A stretch of DNA of 56,660 nucleotides from Bryobacteraceae bacterium (GCA_030041495.1 JASHNT010000044.1:1-56660), one strand, 5' to 3'; shown: positions 35,767 through 44,758, numbered from the stretch's first letter. Translations and numbers: made by a program. Notes: a model not told the origin generated them from the letters alone.

Positions 35767-36588
35767 TCAGTTGGAAGTCGGCTCTTCGACGTGCTCCACC
35801 ACCAGATATTCAACAGGGCCTTTGCCAGACGCCAATTTCAGACCGAGCTGCCTGGGCAGGGCGGCGAAAATATCCGAGCAATCCGGGCTAAAGGGTACCG
35901 GTGTCCCGTCTGCGTGCCTGGGGTGAGCACTGTCCGGCATAAAGCTCAAATTCACGTCGTAGCGGCCGGGCAAGCCGGTCTGATCAATGACGTTAATATT
36001 CAAGTTGCGGGACAAGCTGAAGGCGAGATACTCCATGGTTTCGTTCGGACCGCGGGCGGATGCACAGACAGAGCCGTCCTGATCCGAGTTCCACCCGAAG
36101 ACGATCGGCGGGTAATTCTTGTCGTTGGGATCGTGCATTGGCATTTTGGAGCCGCCTTCGGCCACGGTCATGTTCCATACCGATTCCTGCCGCGTTTCAC
36201 TCCGGACTTCCAGATGGAAGCGTTCTTCGAGCAGGTGCGCCAGCATGGTGTGAAGTTCATCGGCGGCACGCGGCCGATCCGCTTTCGCCTCAATGTCGAA
36301 GCGTTCTGTTTCCATCCATCGCGGGCCGCCGGAAATCTGCCGGTCCGTCACGCTGTAGGCGACCGTCATTAAGGACCGCAGAGTCGCGCCCTCAGCGCGA
36401 TAGCCCGCGCTTCCGGGGGTCGACCGAATCAGGCCGCACGCAGGCGGGCAGTTCTCCGCCGTCGCCTTTACGGAAGCGACGTCAAATTTCAGCTGGTCCA
36501 GTTTCCCTTGATCCGGCCCGGTATTGCCGGACTGCGCGCAAAGGGCGGAGGCCGTTGCCAAAGCAAGCGCCAAGAGTGCTCTGGTCAT
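35767..36588 (-). CDS. TIGR03435-family secreted protein
   Basis: A 273-aa exported protein of the soil-acidobacterial family. Signal MTRALLALALATASALCAQ. Family landmarks are FDVASVKATAE, TLRSLMTVAYSVTDRQISGGPRWMETERFDIEAKA, LHTMLAHLLEERFHLEVRSETRQ, INVIDQTGLPGRYDVNLSF and SDIFAALPRQLGLKLASGKGPVEYLVVEHVEEPT. Length is normal. The role of the family is unknown. It sits 13 bp after hrcA and 35 bp before grpE, on the same strand, so it is embedded in the heat-shock operon. Such a place suggests expression under stress. Confidence 0.9.
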   Translation of the reverse strand: MTRALLALALATASALCAQSGNTGPDQGKLDQLKFDVASVKATAENCPPACGLIRSTPGSAGYRAEGATLRSLMTVAYSVTDRQISGGPRWMETERFDIEAKADRPRAADELHTMLAHLLEERFHLEVRSETRQESVWNMTVAEGGSKMPMHDPNDKNYPPIVFGWNSDQDGSVCASARGPNETMEYLAFSLSRNLNINVIDQTGLPGRYDVNLSFMPDSAHPRHADGTPVPFSPDCSDIFAALPRQLGLKLASGKGPVEYLVVEHVEEPTSN

Positions 36589-36601
36589 GTGCGCGCCGAT
36601 G

Positions 36602-37615
36602 CTATGCGCCGCTGAAGGCTTGGCCGACGTTCTGAACGGCGGACATCACGCGCCCGTAATTCATGCGCATGGGGCCGAGCACGGCCACCACCGCCGACAT
36701 GCCGCTGGGCATTATCACCGGCACACCGATCAGCGCGAGATTCTGCATCGCCGGGTGTGTCTCGCTCAGGCCGATGTGCACAGCGACTTGTCCGGCAGGC
36801 TGCTCCAGGAACCGGTCGAGCAGCTCCAGGATGCGCTTTTTCTCTTCAAGAGTCCGGAACAGCTCCCGCATTTTCTCGTTGGTGAGATGCAGGTCCGCGG
36901 TGAAGAGATTGCTGGCGCCCTCCATGTGGACTTCGGGCTCATTCTCTAAATCGAGCAGGCCCTTGGAATACAGCACGGTCAGCTTGCGCAGAATGGCGTC
37001 GTACATCGCGGAGGCGTGCTCCAGGCGCGCCGCCAGGTCGCGGCGAACGTCTTCAAGCGACCATCCGCCGAAGCTGCCATTGATGTAGTTGCGGATGGAG
37101 GCAAGCTCTTCGGAAGTAACCGGCTCCTCCAAGGTCACCACGCGATGGGAGACCTGCTGGTCGCGGGTCATCACCACCATCAGCACGCGGCCTGCGGGAA
37201 GGCTCACCAGCTCGACGTGATCGAGAGCGGGGCTGCGCCGCGGGATGGCGGCGGCGATGCCGACGATGTGAGTCAGTTCGGTTAACTTGCGCGAGGTGTG
37301 CTCGACGCGCTGCTCGACGGTATCGTAACGGCCGATTTCGGAGCGCAGGCGCTCGATCTCAGCGGCGGCCATGCGGCGCAGGGTGAGCGATTCGATGTAG
37401 GCGCGGAACGCCTTCTCCGTGGGCACGCGGCCGGCCGAGGTGTGGGGCTGCGAGAGGTAGCCCTCTTCGTCCAAGTTCGCCATGACGTTGCGGATGGAAG
37501 CCGCGCTCAACGAATCGTGCCAGCGGCGGGCGACCGAGCGAGAGGCGACGGGCTCGCCGGTGGCGATATACGCCTCGACGATTTCGTGCAAAACCTCACG
37601 GCTACGGGGTGTCAT
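36602..37615 (-). CDS. hrcA: Heat-inducible transcription repressor HrcA
   Basis: Represses heat-shock operons through CIRCE sites (337 aa). The N-terminal winged helix shows PRSREVLHEIVEAYIATGEPVASRSVARRW, then SAASIRNVMANLDEEGYLSQPHTSAGRVPTEKAFRAYI. The GAF-like body shows RVLMVVMTRDQQVSHRVV, and the C-terminus shows VHIGLSETHPAMQNLALIGVP. First gene of hrcA-TIGR03435-grpE-dnaJ. I see no canonical CIRCE in the 188 bp upstream. Start ATG 37615 after GGGAG. Confidence 0.95.
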   Translation of the reverse strand: MTPRSREVLHEIVEAYIATGEPVASRSVARRWHDSLSAASIRNVMANLDEEGYLSQPHTSAGRVPTEKAFRAYIESLTLRRMAAAEIERLRSEIGRYDTVEQRVEHTSRKLTELTHIVGIAAAIPRRSPALDHVELVSLPAGRVLMVVMTRDQQVSHRVVTLEEPVTSEELASIRNYINGSFGGWSLEDVRRDLAARLEHASAMYDAILRKLTVLYSKGLLDLENEPEVHMEGASNLFTADLHLTNEKMRELFRTLEEKKRILELLDRFLEQPAGQVAVHIGLSETHPAMQNLALIGVPVIMPSGMSAVVAVLGPMRMNYGRVMSAVQNVGQAFSGA

Positions 37616-37803
37616 GACTCCCTATTTGCATCATACGGAGTCCAAGGAGGTTCGGTCAAGGAAAGACTCCTCGCTAGACCTACGTGCAGCCTAGTGCTAG
37701 TCCCAGGTGTTTTCTAACTCTAAACCCGGTACTAAGGTCGCGTTTGAACTAAAGGGGGCACCTTATCCTGTCGATTTGTAAGGTTGAGTAAGAGTCCCGT
37801 TCG

Positions 37804-38976
37804 ATGCTTGCGCCTTTTCTGAAATCGTTGAAGTGGTCCGCGGTGCGGACGCCAAGCGTAGACGCCTGGACCATCGACCGCAACTGGAACCGCGCCGAAG
37901 GCGAGCGTCTGCTGAAGGCTCACCAGTACGAGGACGCCGAGCCGTATCTGGAAGAAGCCGTCGCGGACGCCGAGCGAAACGGAACGTCGGCGGCCAAGCG
38001 GGTGCGGCTGCGGGCGCAGTTGGCGGACGTGCAGCGGCGGACCGGCAAGCTCTCCGAAGCCGAAGCCAACCTGCGCAAGGCGATCCAGGTTGCCGCCGGG
38101 TCGTCGGACAGCGCCGGGTATTTGTTGTGCCTCGACTCGCTGGCGGACGTGTTCTTCGCGCAGGGCAACTATGACGCGGCGGAAAAAGTCTCGCAAGAGG
38201 GAGTACGGATCGAGTCGACGCTGCCGCATCCCGATCCGGTGCGCATGGCACGAAGAGTGCACCGCTTGGGAATGTCGCGCTACCAGGAAGGCCAGCCGGG
38301 TGACGCGATCGCGGCGCTCAAGAAAGGACTGCAACTGCACGAGCAGGCCTACGGCGCGGAACACGAAGAAACCATCCGGGTCTTGAGCGAGTTGGGCGCG
38401 ATTTATCGCGCGGAGGGGCTGCATCGGGAGGCGCAGGAGTGCCTGCGGCGCTCCTTGCGCTTCCATGAGAATACATTCGGAGCGGACGATTCGCGCGCAA
38501 TTCACGACCTGCACCAGTTGGCCGGGTCACTGGAGGAATCGGGCGATATGGAAGCCGCGGCGCACGAATACGAACGCGTGATGGACATGAAGCACCGGGC
38601 GCTGGGCCGCGACATGGACGAAATCGGGGAGATGCAGTTCAGCCTGGCCAGCCTGTACATGGGCTGGGGAACGTATCCGCGGGCGCGCGAACTGCTGCTG
38701 GAGTGCATCGGGACCTTCCGCCGCACAGCGGGGCCGCGCCTGGCGGTCGCCTACGAAATGCTGGCGCAGGTGGAGGAGTTTTCGGGACGTTTCCATGACG
38801 CGGTGCGCGAGCTGGACCGGGCCGGGCGCGTGTGGGAAAAGTGCGGAAATCGCAACACGGAGTTGGCGGCGAATTTGGAATATCGAGCGGAGCTGCTCGA
38901 TCAACTGCGGCGCAAACGCGAAGCGGCCTGGCTACGCGAAAGGGCTGCGACGCTCACCCGCGCGGCCGGCGCTTGA
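37804..38976 (+). CDS. Tetratricopeptide repeat protein
   Basis: A 390-aa cytosolic protein with about seven to nine TPRs, several of the kinesin-light-chain type. Typical repeat stretches are EGERLLKAHQYEDAEPYLEEAV, LADVQRRTGKLSEAEANLRKAI, LADVFFAQGNYDAAEKVSQEGV, LGAIYRAEGLHREAQECLRRSL and LAQVEEFSGRFHDAVRELDRAG. No signal or enzyme domain seen. Divergent from hrcA over 188 bp and convergent with the pilin gene (82-bp gap). Partner unknown. Confidence 0.85.
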   Translation: MLAPFLKSLKWSAVRTPSVDAWTIDRNWNRAEGERLLKAHQYEDAEPYLEEAVADAERNGTSAAKRVRLRAQLADVQRRTGKLSEAEANLRKAIQVAAGSSDSAGYLLCLDSLADVFFAQGNYDAAEKVSQEGVRIESTLPHPDPVRMARRVHRLGMSRYQEGQPGDAIAALKKGLQLHEQAYGAEHEETIRVLSELGAIYRAEGLHREAQECLRRSLRFHENTFGADDSRAIHDLHQLAGSLEESGDMEAAAHEYERVMDMKHRALGRDMDEIGEMQFSLASLYMGWGTYPRARELLLECIGTFRRTAGPRLAVAYEMLAQVEEFSGRFHDAVRELDRAGRVWEKCGNRNTELAANLEYRAELLDQLRRKREAAWLRERAATLTRAAGA

Positions 38977-39058
38977 AAAACCTTCCACTGCCCTCACCGC
39001 TTGAATCCCGGAACTGCAACCGCACACGGGAGGGGGCAGAGTAAAGGGTCCCCTTTTT

Positions 39059-39595
39059 TCAATTCGAGGGGGCCGGAGCCGAGGGAGTGGCGGGAGCCGA
39101 AGCGGGAGCCGACTGTTGCACCGAGCCGATAGCGGGACTGTTCGGGTTGGCCGGCTCTTGCGTGGTGTTCTGCCGGATCACCATGGTTTGATCCGAGTAG
39201 AAAGTCTTATTTCCATCTCTCCCGAAAGATTCCGGAACCGCGCTGATCGCGTAGCCGGAGGGAGTTCCGGTCAGAGTAAACACATAGCCGCCGGAACGGC
39301 CTGACGCCAGCTCCTTGGGAATCAGGTCGGCCGCGGCCGGACCGGCCGCGCCGCTGGCCGGAGGACCGAGCTGCGCCATGCTGGTAGCGTAGGTCTGGAA
39401 CTGGGCGTAATATTGCGCCTCATCCTCATGCAGATGCCGTATGGTCTGCACGGCCGCGTTTTCGTGCGCGGCCATCAGCTGCTTGCCGAGTTGCGGCACG
39501 GCGACGGCCGCAATCACCAGGATGATCGCCATGACGATCAGAAGCTCGATCAGGGTGAAGCCGCGGCGGCGGTTGCGCGCACGAAACTGTTTCAT
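39059..39595 (-). CDS. Type IV pilin/pseudopilin-like protein
   Basis: A 178-aa protein with a prepilin leader: GFTLIELLIVMAIILVIAAVAVP, cleaved after the Gly by PilD-type peptidase. The C-terminal domain has GKQLMAAHENAAVQTIRHLHEDEAQYYAQFQTYA and a GYVFTLTGTPSGYAISAVP beta segment. A Ser/Ala/Pro-rich tail (ASAPATPSAPAPSN) ends it. This matches GspG/PilA-like small pilins. No pil genes adjacent. It lies 51 bp downstream of a hypothetical gene. Confidence 0.86.
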   Translation of the reverse strand: MKQFRARNRRRGFTLIELLIVMAIILVIAAVAVPQLGKQLMAAHENAAVQTIRHLHEDEAQYYAQFQTYATSMAQLGPPASGAAGPAAADLIPKELASGRSGGYVFTLTGTPSGYAISAVPESFGRDGNKTFYSDQTMVIRQNTTQEPANPNSPAIGSVQQSAPASAPATPSAPAPSN

Positions 39596-39646
39596 AGCTC
39601 CTATTCTATCTAGACGCGCGGAGGGGCGAAGGCGTGCAGCCGGTTG

Positions 39647-39919
39647 TTAGTGAACCCGTTCCCGCATCCGCTCCCGGGTTACCAGTTCATCGAAAATCGC
39701 CAGGACCTGCTTGCGGTAGGTGTAGGCGCGCTGCAGGCGGGCCTGCACGGCCAACTCATTGCGATGCCTTTTCAGCAGCTTATCTTGTAGATGCTTGGGC
39801 ACATCGATATCGCGCCGCAGGGTTTCGGCGGAATGGCCACGCAGGAACAGGCCGTAGAACAGCGCGGCCTCCCGCTGCGGGGCTTGCGGATCGATCTCTT
39901 CGAAAAGCGCCAGAGGCAT
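39647..39919 (-). CDS. Hypothetical protein, Arg/Leu-rich helical
   Basis: About 90 aa from ATG 39919 (MPLALFEEIDPQAPQREAALFYGLFLRGHSAETLRRDIDVPK in two readable pieces); a TTG at 39961 would add 14 residues. The rest is helical: KLLKRHRNELAVQARLQRAYTYRKQVLAIFDELVT. It could be a DNA-binding or adaptor protein (LRRDIDVPKHLQDKLLKRH resembles a helix-turn-helix), but no family is recognised. It precedes the pilin gene by 51 bp on the same strand. Confidence 0.5.
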   Translation of the reverse strand: MPLALFEEIDPQAPQREAALFYGLFLRGHSAETLRRDIDVPKHLQDKLLKRHRNELAVQARLQRAYTYRKQVLAIFDELVTRERMRERVH

Positions 39920-40000
39920 CCTGAAAAAAGCCAGTATAAAGCGGGACGGCGTTTTCGGCAACCGGTTTGGGACCGCTCCGCTCCGGTGGAGAGCGTAGGA

Positions 40001-40753
40001 CTAATCCGCACTCCGGAAAACCAACGGGCCGAGGTCAGGTAGGCGGGAAGGGATGAGACGGGGAGACGCATGGCAAGAGGCGCAGTTGCTGCCCGCGTAA
40101 GGCTGCCGCCAGGAAACCACCAGGGTGGCCACGGCGCGCCCAAGCCTGAAGCAAAACTCCTTATTCGGGTGGACTCCATCCGGGCTGTAATCGTGGTCGC
40201 CAGCGGCGATATCAAAAGCCGCGGCGGCCGACGAAGCCCCGGCAAGCTGCACGGCATTCATCATTTCGTGATACTGGCTCAGGAACTTCTGGTTCTGATA
40301 GGGCGGCTGCAACAACCACACAATCTGGCCGCAGCGCCGCAACTTGAGAGTGTTGACCAGCGCCTGGACGCGGCCGGTGTAGGCGCGGCGCCAATCCTCG
40401 GTGCCTAAGCGGATCCATTTCTTGCGTGCCGCCGGCTCCCGGGGCGTGGAATCGATGCTTTGCAGGTCGTTGGCGCCCATCTCCACCACGCAAAAATCCG
40501 CGCTGCCCAGCGTGTCTGTCTCGCGCAGCCAGGTGGTGTAATCGAAATAATCGACGCGGGTCAGCCCAATTTTAGGCCGGCTCCAGCGCTCCACGCGGAT
40601 GCCGTTCTTGCGCAACAACTCGGGCTGAAGCTTGAGGCCCAGGTACACGGCGTCGGCAAGGCTATCGCCGACGGTGGCGACAGTGGATTGAGCGTGAAGC
40701 TGCGTGGCGGCCAGAAATAAGGCCAAGCTCAGACCGGCAGCGCCGCGCAACAT
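40001..40753 (-). CDS. Secreted SGNH-type hydrolase
   Basis: A 250-aa exported esterase-like protein. Signal MLRGAAGLSLALFLAATQLHAQ. SGNH blocks are visible: block I VGDSLADAVY (catalytic Ser), block III VVEMGANDLQS and block V SPDGVHPNKEF with the Asp/His pair. The rest fits a DUF459-like or acyl esterase fold. The C-terminal tail has NCASCH, which formally is a CxxCH haem motif but is more likely chance. Substrate unknown. The strong terminator at 40797-40815 insulates it from the upstream molybdoenzyme operon. Confidence 0.82.
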   Translation of the reverse strand: MLRGAAGLSLALFLAATQLHAQSTVATVGDSLADAVYLGLKLQPELLRKNGIRVERWSRPKIGLTRVDYFDYTTWLRETDTLGSADFCVVEMGANDLQSIDSTPREPAARKKWIRLGTEDWRRAYTGRVQALVNTLKLRRCGQIVWLLQPPYQNQKFLSQYHEMMNAVQLAGASSAAAAFDIAAGDHDYSPDGVHPNKEFCFRLGRAVATLVVSWRQPYAGSNCASCHASPRLIPSRLPDLGPLVFRSAD

Positions 40754-40791
40754 CAGTCCATGATAAGCCCAAAACGGCGCGGGGAAAAAGA

Positions 40792-40820
40792 AAAAAGGTA
40801 GCGAATTTCGCTACCTTTTT
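40792..40820 (-). terminator. Rho-independent terminator of the molybdoenzyme operon
   Basis: GGTAGCGA (40797-40804) and TCGCTACC (40808-40815) form a perfect 8-bp stem with a 3-nt loop, flanked by A5 and T5 runs. It lies 27 bp after the stop at 40847 on the minus strand, and T-rich sequence follows on that strand. It can also act in the other direction. Confidence 0.9.
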
Positions 40821-40846
40821 CTCCTAGATTTGACGAACCGGTGAAA

Positions 40847-43198
40847 CTACGCGAAGTCGTAACCGCTGTTTTTCAGCGGAAGCGACCGCACGCGATCTCC
40901 CGTAGCCGAGAAAATCGCATTGGCGACGGCGGGCAGAATCGGCGGCATGGCCGGCTCACCCAACCCGGTGGGGTTGTTATCGCTGGTCAGGTATTGCACC
41001 TCGACTTCGGGCACTGCCTGCGCCATGCGGATCAACTTGTAGTTATTGAAGTTGCTCTGCTGGACCCGGCCATTGTTGAGGGTGATTTCCTGGAACATCA
41101 TCGCGCTGATACCATCGATGACCGCACCCTGAGCCTCGTTGTTGGCCATGCTGGGGTTGATGATCTGGCGGCCGATGTCCGCGGCGACCCAGACCTTGTT
41201 CACCTTGATCTTCTTGTTGGCCTCCACCTTTACCTCCGCAACCTCGGCGAAGTAGCCGGAGTGACTAAAGTGGAACGCCATGCCCAGACCGGTGCCCTTG
41301 GGCAGCGACTTCTTGCGATTGTTCCAATCCGACATCTGGGCCACCAGCTTGGTGACGCCGGTCATCCGGCTGGCGTTGAAGGCGTTGCCGAATCCGAATC
41401 CGCCGCGCCCGCCCCGCGCCGGAGGCTCCGGCTTGGTTTGCGCCAGCAGATCGATGCGGAATTGGACCGGGTCCTTGCCGGCCGCGTGGGCCAGTTCATC
41501 GATGAAGCTCTGCACCACGAAGGCCAGCGCGTTGCTTGTGGGCGCGCGCAGAGAGCCGGTGCGGATGGCCACCGGCTGGGCCGAAGTGTACAGGGCGTAG
41601 TTCTCGATGAAGGGTTGCGGGAACTCCGTCGGTCCGATGTTGGCTGCGCTGCTGGTTTGCAGCGGCATGGATTTCGGCGCGCCGTAAGTGACGAAGTGGT
41701 CGGCCCACGCCGTCACCTTTCCACTCGCGTCCACACCGCCTTTGAGGAAGTGGAATCCGCCCGGACGGTAGTAGTCGTTGGCCAGGTCGTCTTCACGGGC
41801 CCACACCAGCTTCACCGGATGTCCGGACATCTTCGAAATCATCGCGGCTTCCACAGCATAATCGTTGTACAGACGGCGTCCGAAACCGCCGCCACCGCGG
41901 ATCATATGGGCGGTGATATTGCTCTGCTCGATCCCGGTATTCGATGCGATCAAGCCGAACGCGCCGGTCGGAATCTGGCTGGAAGACCAGATCTCGCACT
42001 TGCCGTCCTTGAAGTTGGCGGTGCAGTTCTGCGGCTCCAGATCTGCGTGGGAAATGAACGGATAGGCGTACGCAGCTTCGACGGTGTGCGCGGCGCCCTT
42101 CAAAGCTGCGTCCGGATCGCCGTCTTTGCGTGTGGTGGAGTGGGGCTCACCCTTGCTGATCTCGACCGCTTTGGCCGCGTAGGCGGTACTGCTATGCTCG
42201 GGCGTGGCGCGCGGGCCTTCATCCCAGGTCGCTTGCAGCTTCTTGCGCGCGGATTGCGCATACCACCAGGAATCCGCGACGATGGCGATGCCTTCCTGCA
42301 GGTCGCCAGCATCGGCGGGCTTGCCTTCCTCGCGGTAGCCGATGAAGGGAGTGTTGGGCTGATCCTTGACCACCACGAAGGCGTCGACGATGCCGGGCAT
42401 CTTCTTGATCTCAGCTTCGTTCCAGGTCTTCACCTTGGAGCCGAACACCGGACCCTTCTGATACACGGCAAACTTCATGCCGGGGATCTCCTGGTCGATG
42501 GTGAACAACGGCTTGCCCGCGATGATCGCCTTGATGTCGCAGTTGACCGTGGACTTGCCAATGATCTTGTAGTCCTTGGGGTCCTTGAAGTTCTTTTCGA
42601 TCTCCTCGGCCGACGGAGGAGTCATGCTTTCCAGCTTGGAAGCCAGTTGGCTGTAGGGAGCGGACTGCTTGGAGGGCTCGTGATAAACCTTGCCGGACCT
42701 GGTGGTGATCTCGGACTCCGGCTTGTTCCACATCTGCGCCGCAGCCTGCCTCAGCATCAGACGCGCGCCTGCGCCCACTTGCCGCATCGGGATCCAGTTC
42801 TGGGGGGTCGCGGTGCTGCCCCCGGCGATCTGGCCCGCGTACTTGGACGGGTCAACATCGGTCTGCTCGATGACGACATCCTTCCAATCGACGTCCAATT
42901 CCTCCGCGATCAGCATGGGCAGCATGGTACGCACGCCCTGGCCGACCTCGGGATTCTTGGCCATGATGGTGAACTTGCCGTCGGGCGTGATCTTGATATA
43001 GTTTTCGACCTTGGGAGGCGCGGCCGGGCCGCCGAATCCCCCGCCGCCGGCTCCGCCACGGCCACCGCCGCCGCGGCCGCCGCGCCCTTGCGCGAACGCA
43101 TCTTTACCGATAAGTCCGAAGGCGACACCGCCGCCAGCCAGCGCGGTGACTCGAAGGAAAGAACGGCGATCGAGAGTCTTTTTGGTGGTCATGTTCAT
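40847..43198 (-). CDS. Molybdopterin-binding subunit of a xanthine dehydrogenase-family hydroxylase (IorB-like), Tat-exported
   Basis: A 783-aa catalytic subunit. The Tat signal is RRSFLRVTALAGGGVAFGL. A very Gly/Arg-rich linker (about residues 38-58) precedes the domain. Molybdopterin-binding sequences follow: NPEVGQGVRTMLPMLIAEELDVDW, GGSTATPQNWIPMRQVGAGARL, MIRGGGGFGRRLYNDYAVEAA and GSLRAPTSNALAFVVQSFIDELA. The active-site Glu is in NPTGLGEPAMPPI. The IorB/CoxL family oxidises N-heterocycles or aldehydes. The partner 2Fe-2S subunit is 6 bp upstream. A long open frame on the opposite strand (40841-43624) is a codon shadow. Confidence 0.93.
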   Translation of the reverse strand: MNMTTKKTLDRRSFLRVTALAGGGVAFGLIGKDAFAQGRGGRGGGGRGGAGGGGFGGPAAPPKVENYIKITPDGKFTIMAKNPEVGQGVRTMLPMLIAEELDVDWKDVVIEQTDVDPSKYAGQIAGGSTATPQNWIPMRQVGAGARLMLRQAAAQMWNKPESEITTRSGKVYHEPSKQSAPYSQLASKLESMTPPSAEEIEKNFKDPKDYKIIGKSTVNCDIKAIIAGKPLFTIDQEIPGMKFAVYQKGPVFGSKVKTWNEAEIKKMPGIVDAFVVVKDQPNTPFIGYREEGKPADAGDLQEGIAIVADSWWYAQSARKKLQATWDEGPRATPEHSSTAYAAKAVEISKGEPHSTTRKDGDPDAALKGAAHTVEAAYAYPFISHADLEPQNCTANFKDGKCEIWSSSQIPTGAFGLIASNTGIEQSNITAHMIRGGGGFGRRLYNDYAVEAAMISKMSGHPVKLVWAREDDLANDYYRPGGFHFLKGGVDASGKVTAWADHFVTYGAPKSMPLQTSSAANIGPTEFPQPFIENYALYTSAQPVAIRTGSLRAPTSNALAFVVQSFIDELAHAAGKDPVQFRIDLLAQTKPEPPARGGRGGFGFGNAFNASRMTGVTKLVAQMSDWNNRKKSLPKGTGLGMAFHFSHSGYFAEVAEVKVEANKKIKVNKVWVAADIGRQIINPSMANNEAQGAVIDGISAMMFQEITLNNGRVQQSNFNNYKLIRMAQAVPEVEVQYLTSDNNPTGLGEPAMPPILPAVANAIFSATGDRVRSLPLKNSGYDFA

Positions 43199-43204
43199 CT
43201 CCTT

Positions 43205-43699
43205 TTACTGAGCGGCGGATCCCGTGGTGTGAGCCGCACCGTTTCTTCCCATGCTCGCAGCCAGGTGAATGGCCTGGCGGATGCGGATGTAGGTTCCGCA
43301 GCGGCACAGGTTGTAACTCATGGCCTGGTCGATGTCGGCATCGGTCGGCTTGGGCTTGGCCGCCAGCAACGCGGAGGCAGCCATCATCTGTCCCGCCTGG
43401 CAATAACCGCACTGCGGAACGTCCACTTGCTCCCAGGCGCGCTGCACCGGATGGGTGCCATCCGCCGAGAGGCCTTCAATAGTGGTGATCGCTTTATTGC
43501 CCACCGCCGAGATCTGCAACTGGCAGGAGGGTTGGGCTTTTCCGTCCACGTGAACGGTGCACGCGCGGCACTGCCCGATTCCACAGCCGAACTTCGTGCC
43601 GTGCATTTTGAGAACGTCCCGTAGGACCCATAACAAGGGCATGTCGGCAGGAACGTCCACGGTGGACTTCTTGCCGTTCACAGTCAAGGTGTAAGCCAT
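43205..43699 (-). CDS. 2Fe-2S subunit of the xanthine dehydrogenase-family hydroxylase (IorA-like)
   Basis: A 164-aa electron-transfer subunit. The first cluster is bound by [21 protein letters not shown], read in parts. The second is bound by [11 protein letters not shown] and [19 protein letters not shown] 43699 follows GGAG at 8 nt. It has no Tat signal and probably hitchhikes with the Tat-exported catalytic subunit. First gene of the operon. No FAD subunit and no XdhC-type maturation gene is adjacent. Confidence 0.95.
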   Translation of the reverse strand: MAYTLTVNGKKSTVDVPADMPLLWVLRDVLKMHGTKFGCGIGQCRACTVHVDGKAQPSCQLQISAVGNKAITTIEGLSADGTHPVQRAWEQVDVPQCGYCQAGQMMAASALLAAKPKPTDADIDQAMSYNLCRCGTYIRIRQAIHLAASMGRNGAAHTTGSAAQ

Positions 43700-43868
43700 G
43701 GCATCAACTCCGGTAGAGGTTTGTAGAGAGACTTGTCACGTAAAAACTACAGCGTCTCGTATCCGTAACATACACAAAATACGGCGCTTCCTAAATCCGG
43801 GGTCCAGGTTATCACCGGGGGGAATCGCAAGTCAATCCCGCCTTTGCAGGGCGTGGCCGGGCAGGATC

Positions 43869-43886
43869 GCCGGGGCTTCGCCCGGC
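43869..43886. terminator. GC-rich hairpin downstream of hemQ
   Basis: GCCGGG (43869-43874) and CCCGGC (43881-43886) pair around a GCTTCG loop, 14 bp after the hemQ stop on the minus strand. No T-run, so termination would be weak or Rho-assisted. Confidence 0.4.
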
Positions 43887-43900
43887 CTCAGGGTTCAGCT

Positions 43901-44716
43901 TTAGACCGTCAACAGGCCGCGAAAACCTTCGGAATCCATGCGTTTGCCGACGTAGAACGCGCCGAACAGGGCGTACACGGCGCTAACTTCGTCGAAGCGC
44001 ATTTCGTAGATCAGGCGCTTGAAGACCAGCGGGTCGTCAGCGAACAGGTCCACGCCCCACTCCCAATCGTCGAAGCCGATGGAGCCCGAGATGATTTGTT
44101 TGACCGTGCCGGCGTAGCGGCGGCCGATGGCGCCATGTTCGGCCATCATGAGTTGGCGATCCTCAAAGGGCACCTGATACCAGTTCTTCTGCTCACCACG
44201 GCGCCGGTCCATGGGATAGAAACACACGAACTGGGCGGGCGGAAGCTCGGGAAACAGGCGCGGGCGCATGGCCTCGCGCTGGCGCTGGATGGTCTCCTCG
44301 ACGGCCGCGTTCCAGGCGTCGGAGTGGGGCTCAATTCCCTTCTCCGCCAGCGACCCATAGACTTTGCCCGTGGATTCGTAAAGGCCCAGTTCGACCACCG
44401 AAAGATACGAAGTGGTTTGCTCCAGGTAGTCCCACAGGCGCAGGGCGGCGAGGCTGTGTTGGGCTTCCAGCAGATCGCCGAAGTTGTGGCGGAAATGCAG
44501 CAACAGAAGGTCGCCTTTGTGGCCCAGCAGAGCGTAGGCGGCGCTACGATTTTTCTCCAGGCCCTTCACGAATTCCGAAGCTTCGGTGAGAATTTCCAAG
44601 CGAGCTGCGGAGTCGAGCGCGCGCCAGGCGGCCCAGCGCACGCGCAGCATCTGGTGCAGAACCGCCGAGCCTTCCAGCGTCAGCGGTACCGGCGGCATTT
44701 GATCGAAGCGATGCAT
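43901..44716 (-). CDS. hemQ: Coproheme decarboxylase HemQ (chlorite dismutase family)
   Basis: Converts coproheme to haem b in the coproporphyrin-dependent pathway (271 aa). The chlorite-dismutase fold is readable: LLLLHFRHNFGDLLEAQHSLAA and TTSYLSVVELGLYESTGKVYG. The region VCFYPMDRRRGEQKNWYQVP carries the Tyr and Arg used by HemQ. The proximal His is in LMMAEHGAIGRRYAGTVKQII. GSIGFDDWEWGVDLFADDPLVFKRLIYEMRFDE is typical. It links to the hemD at the window start only by pathway. Divergent (42 bp) from the zinc-ribbon gene. Confidence 0.93.
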   Translation of the reverse strand: MHRFDQMPPVPLTLEGSAVLHQMLRVRWAAWRALDSAARLEILTEASEFVKGLEKNRSAAYALLGHKGDLLLLHFRHNFGDLLEAQHSLAALRLWDYLEQTTSYLSVVELGLYESTGKVYGSLAEKGIEPHSDAWNAAVEETIQRQREAMRPRLFPELPPAQFVCFYPMDRRRGEQKNWYQVPFEDRQLMMAEHGAIGRRYAGTVKQIISGSIGFDDWEWGVDLFADDPLVFKRLIYEMRFDEVSAVYALFGAFYVGKRMDSEGFRGLLTV

Positions 44717-44758
44717 GTTTCAAGGATGGCGCGAGCGGCGTGCTAAAATCAAGGTTCC

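Noticed and set aside
37616-37803. Search for a CIRCE element upstream of hrcA; a 6-bp inverted repeat (37637-37642 and 37665-37670) was found
   Set aside because: The repeat does not match TTAGCACTC-N9-GAGTGCTAA; arms and spacing are wrong.
40841-43624. Long plus-strand open frame (927 codons) opposite the molybdoenzyme genes
   Set aside because: It is an antisense codon shadow in high-GC DNA. The minus strand carries two clear protein families over the same bases.
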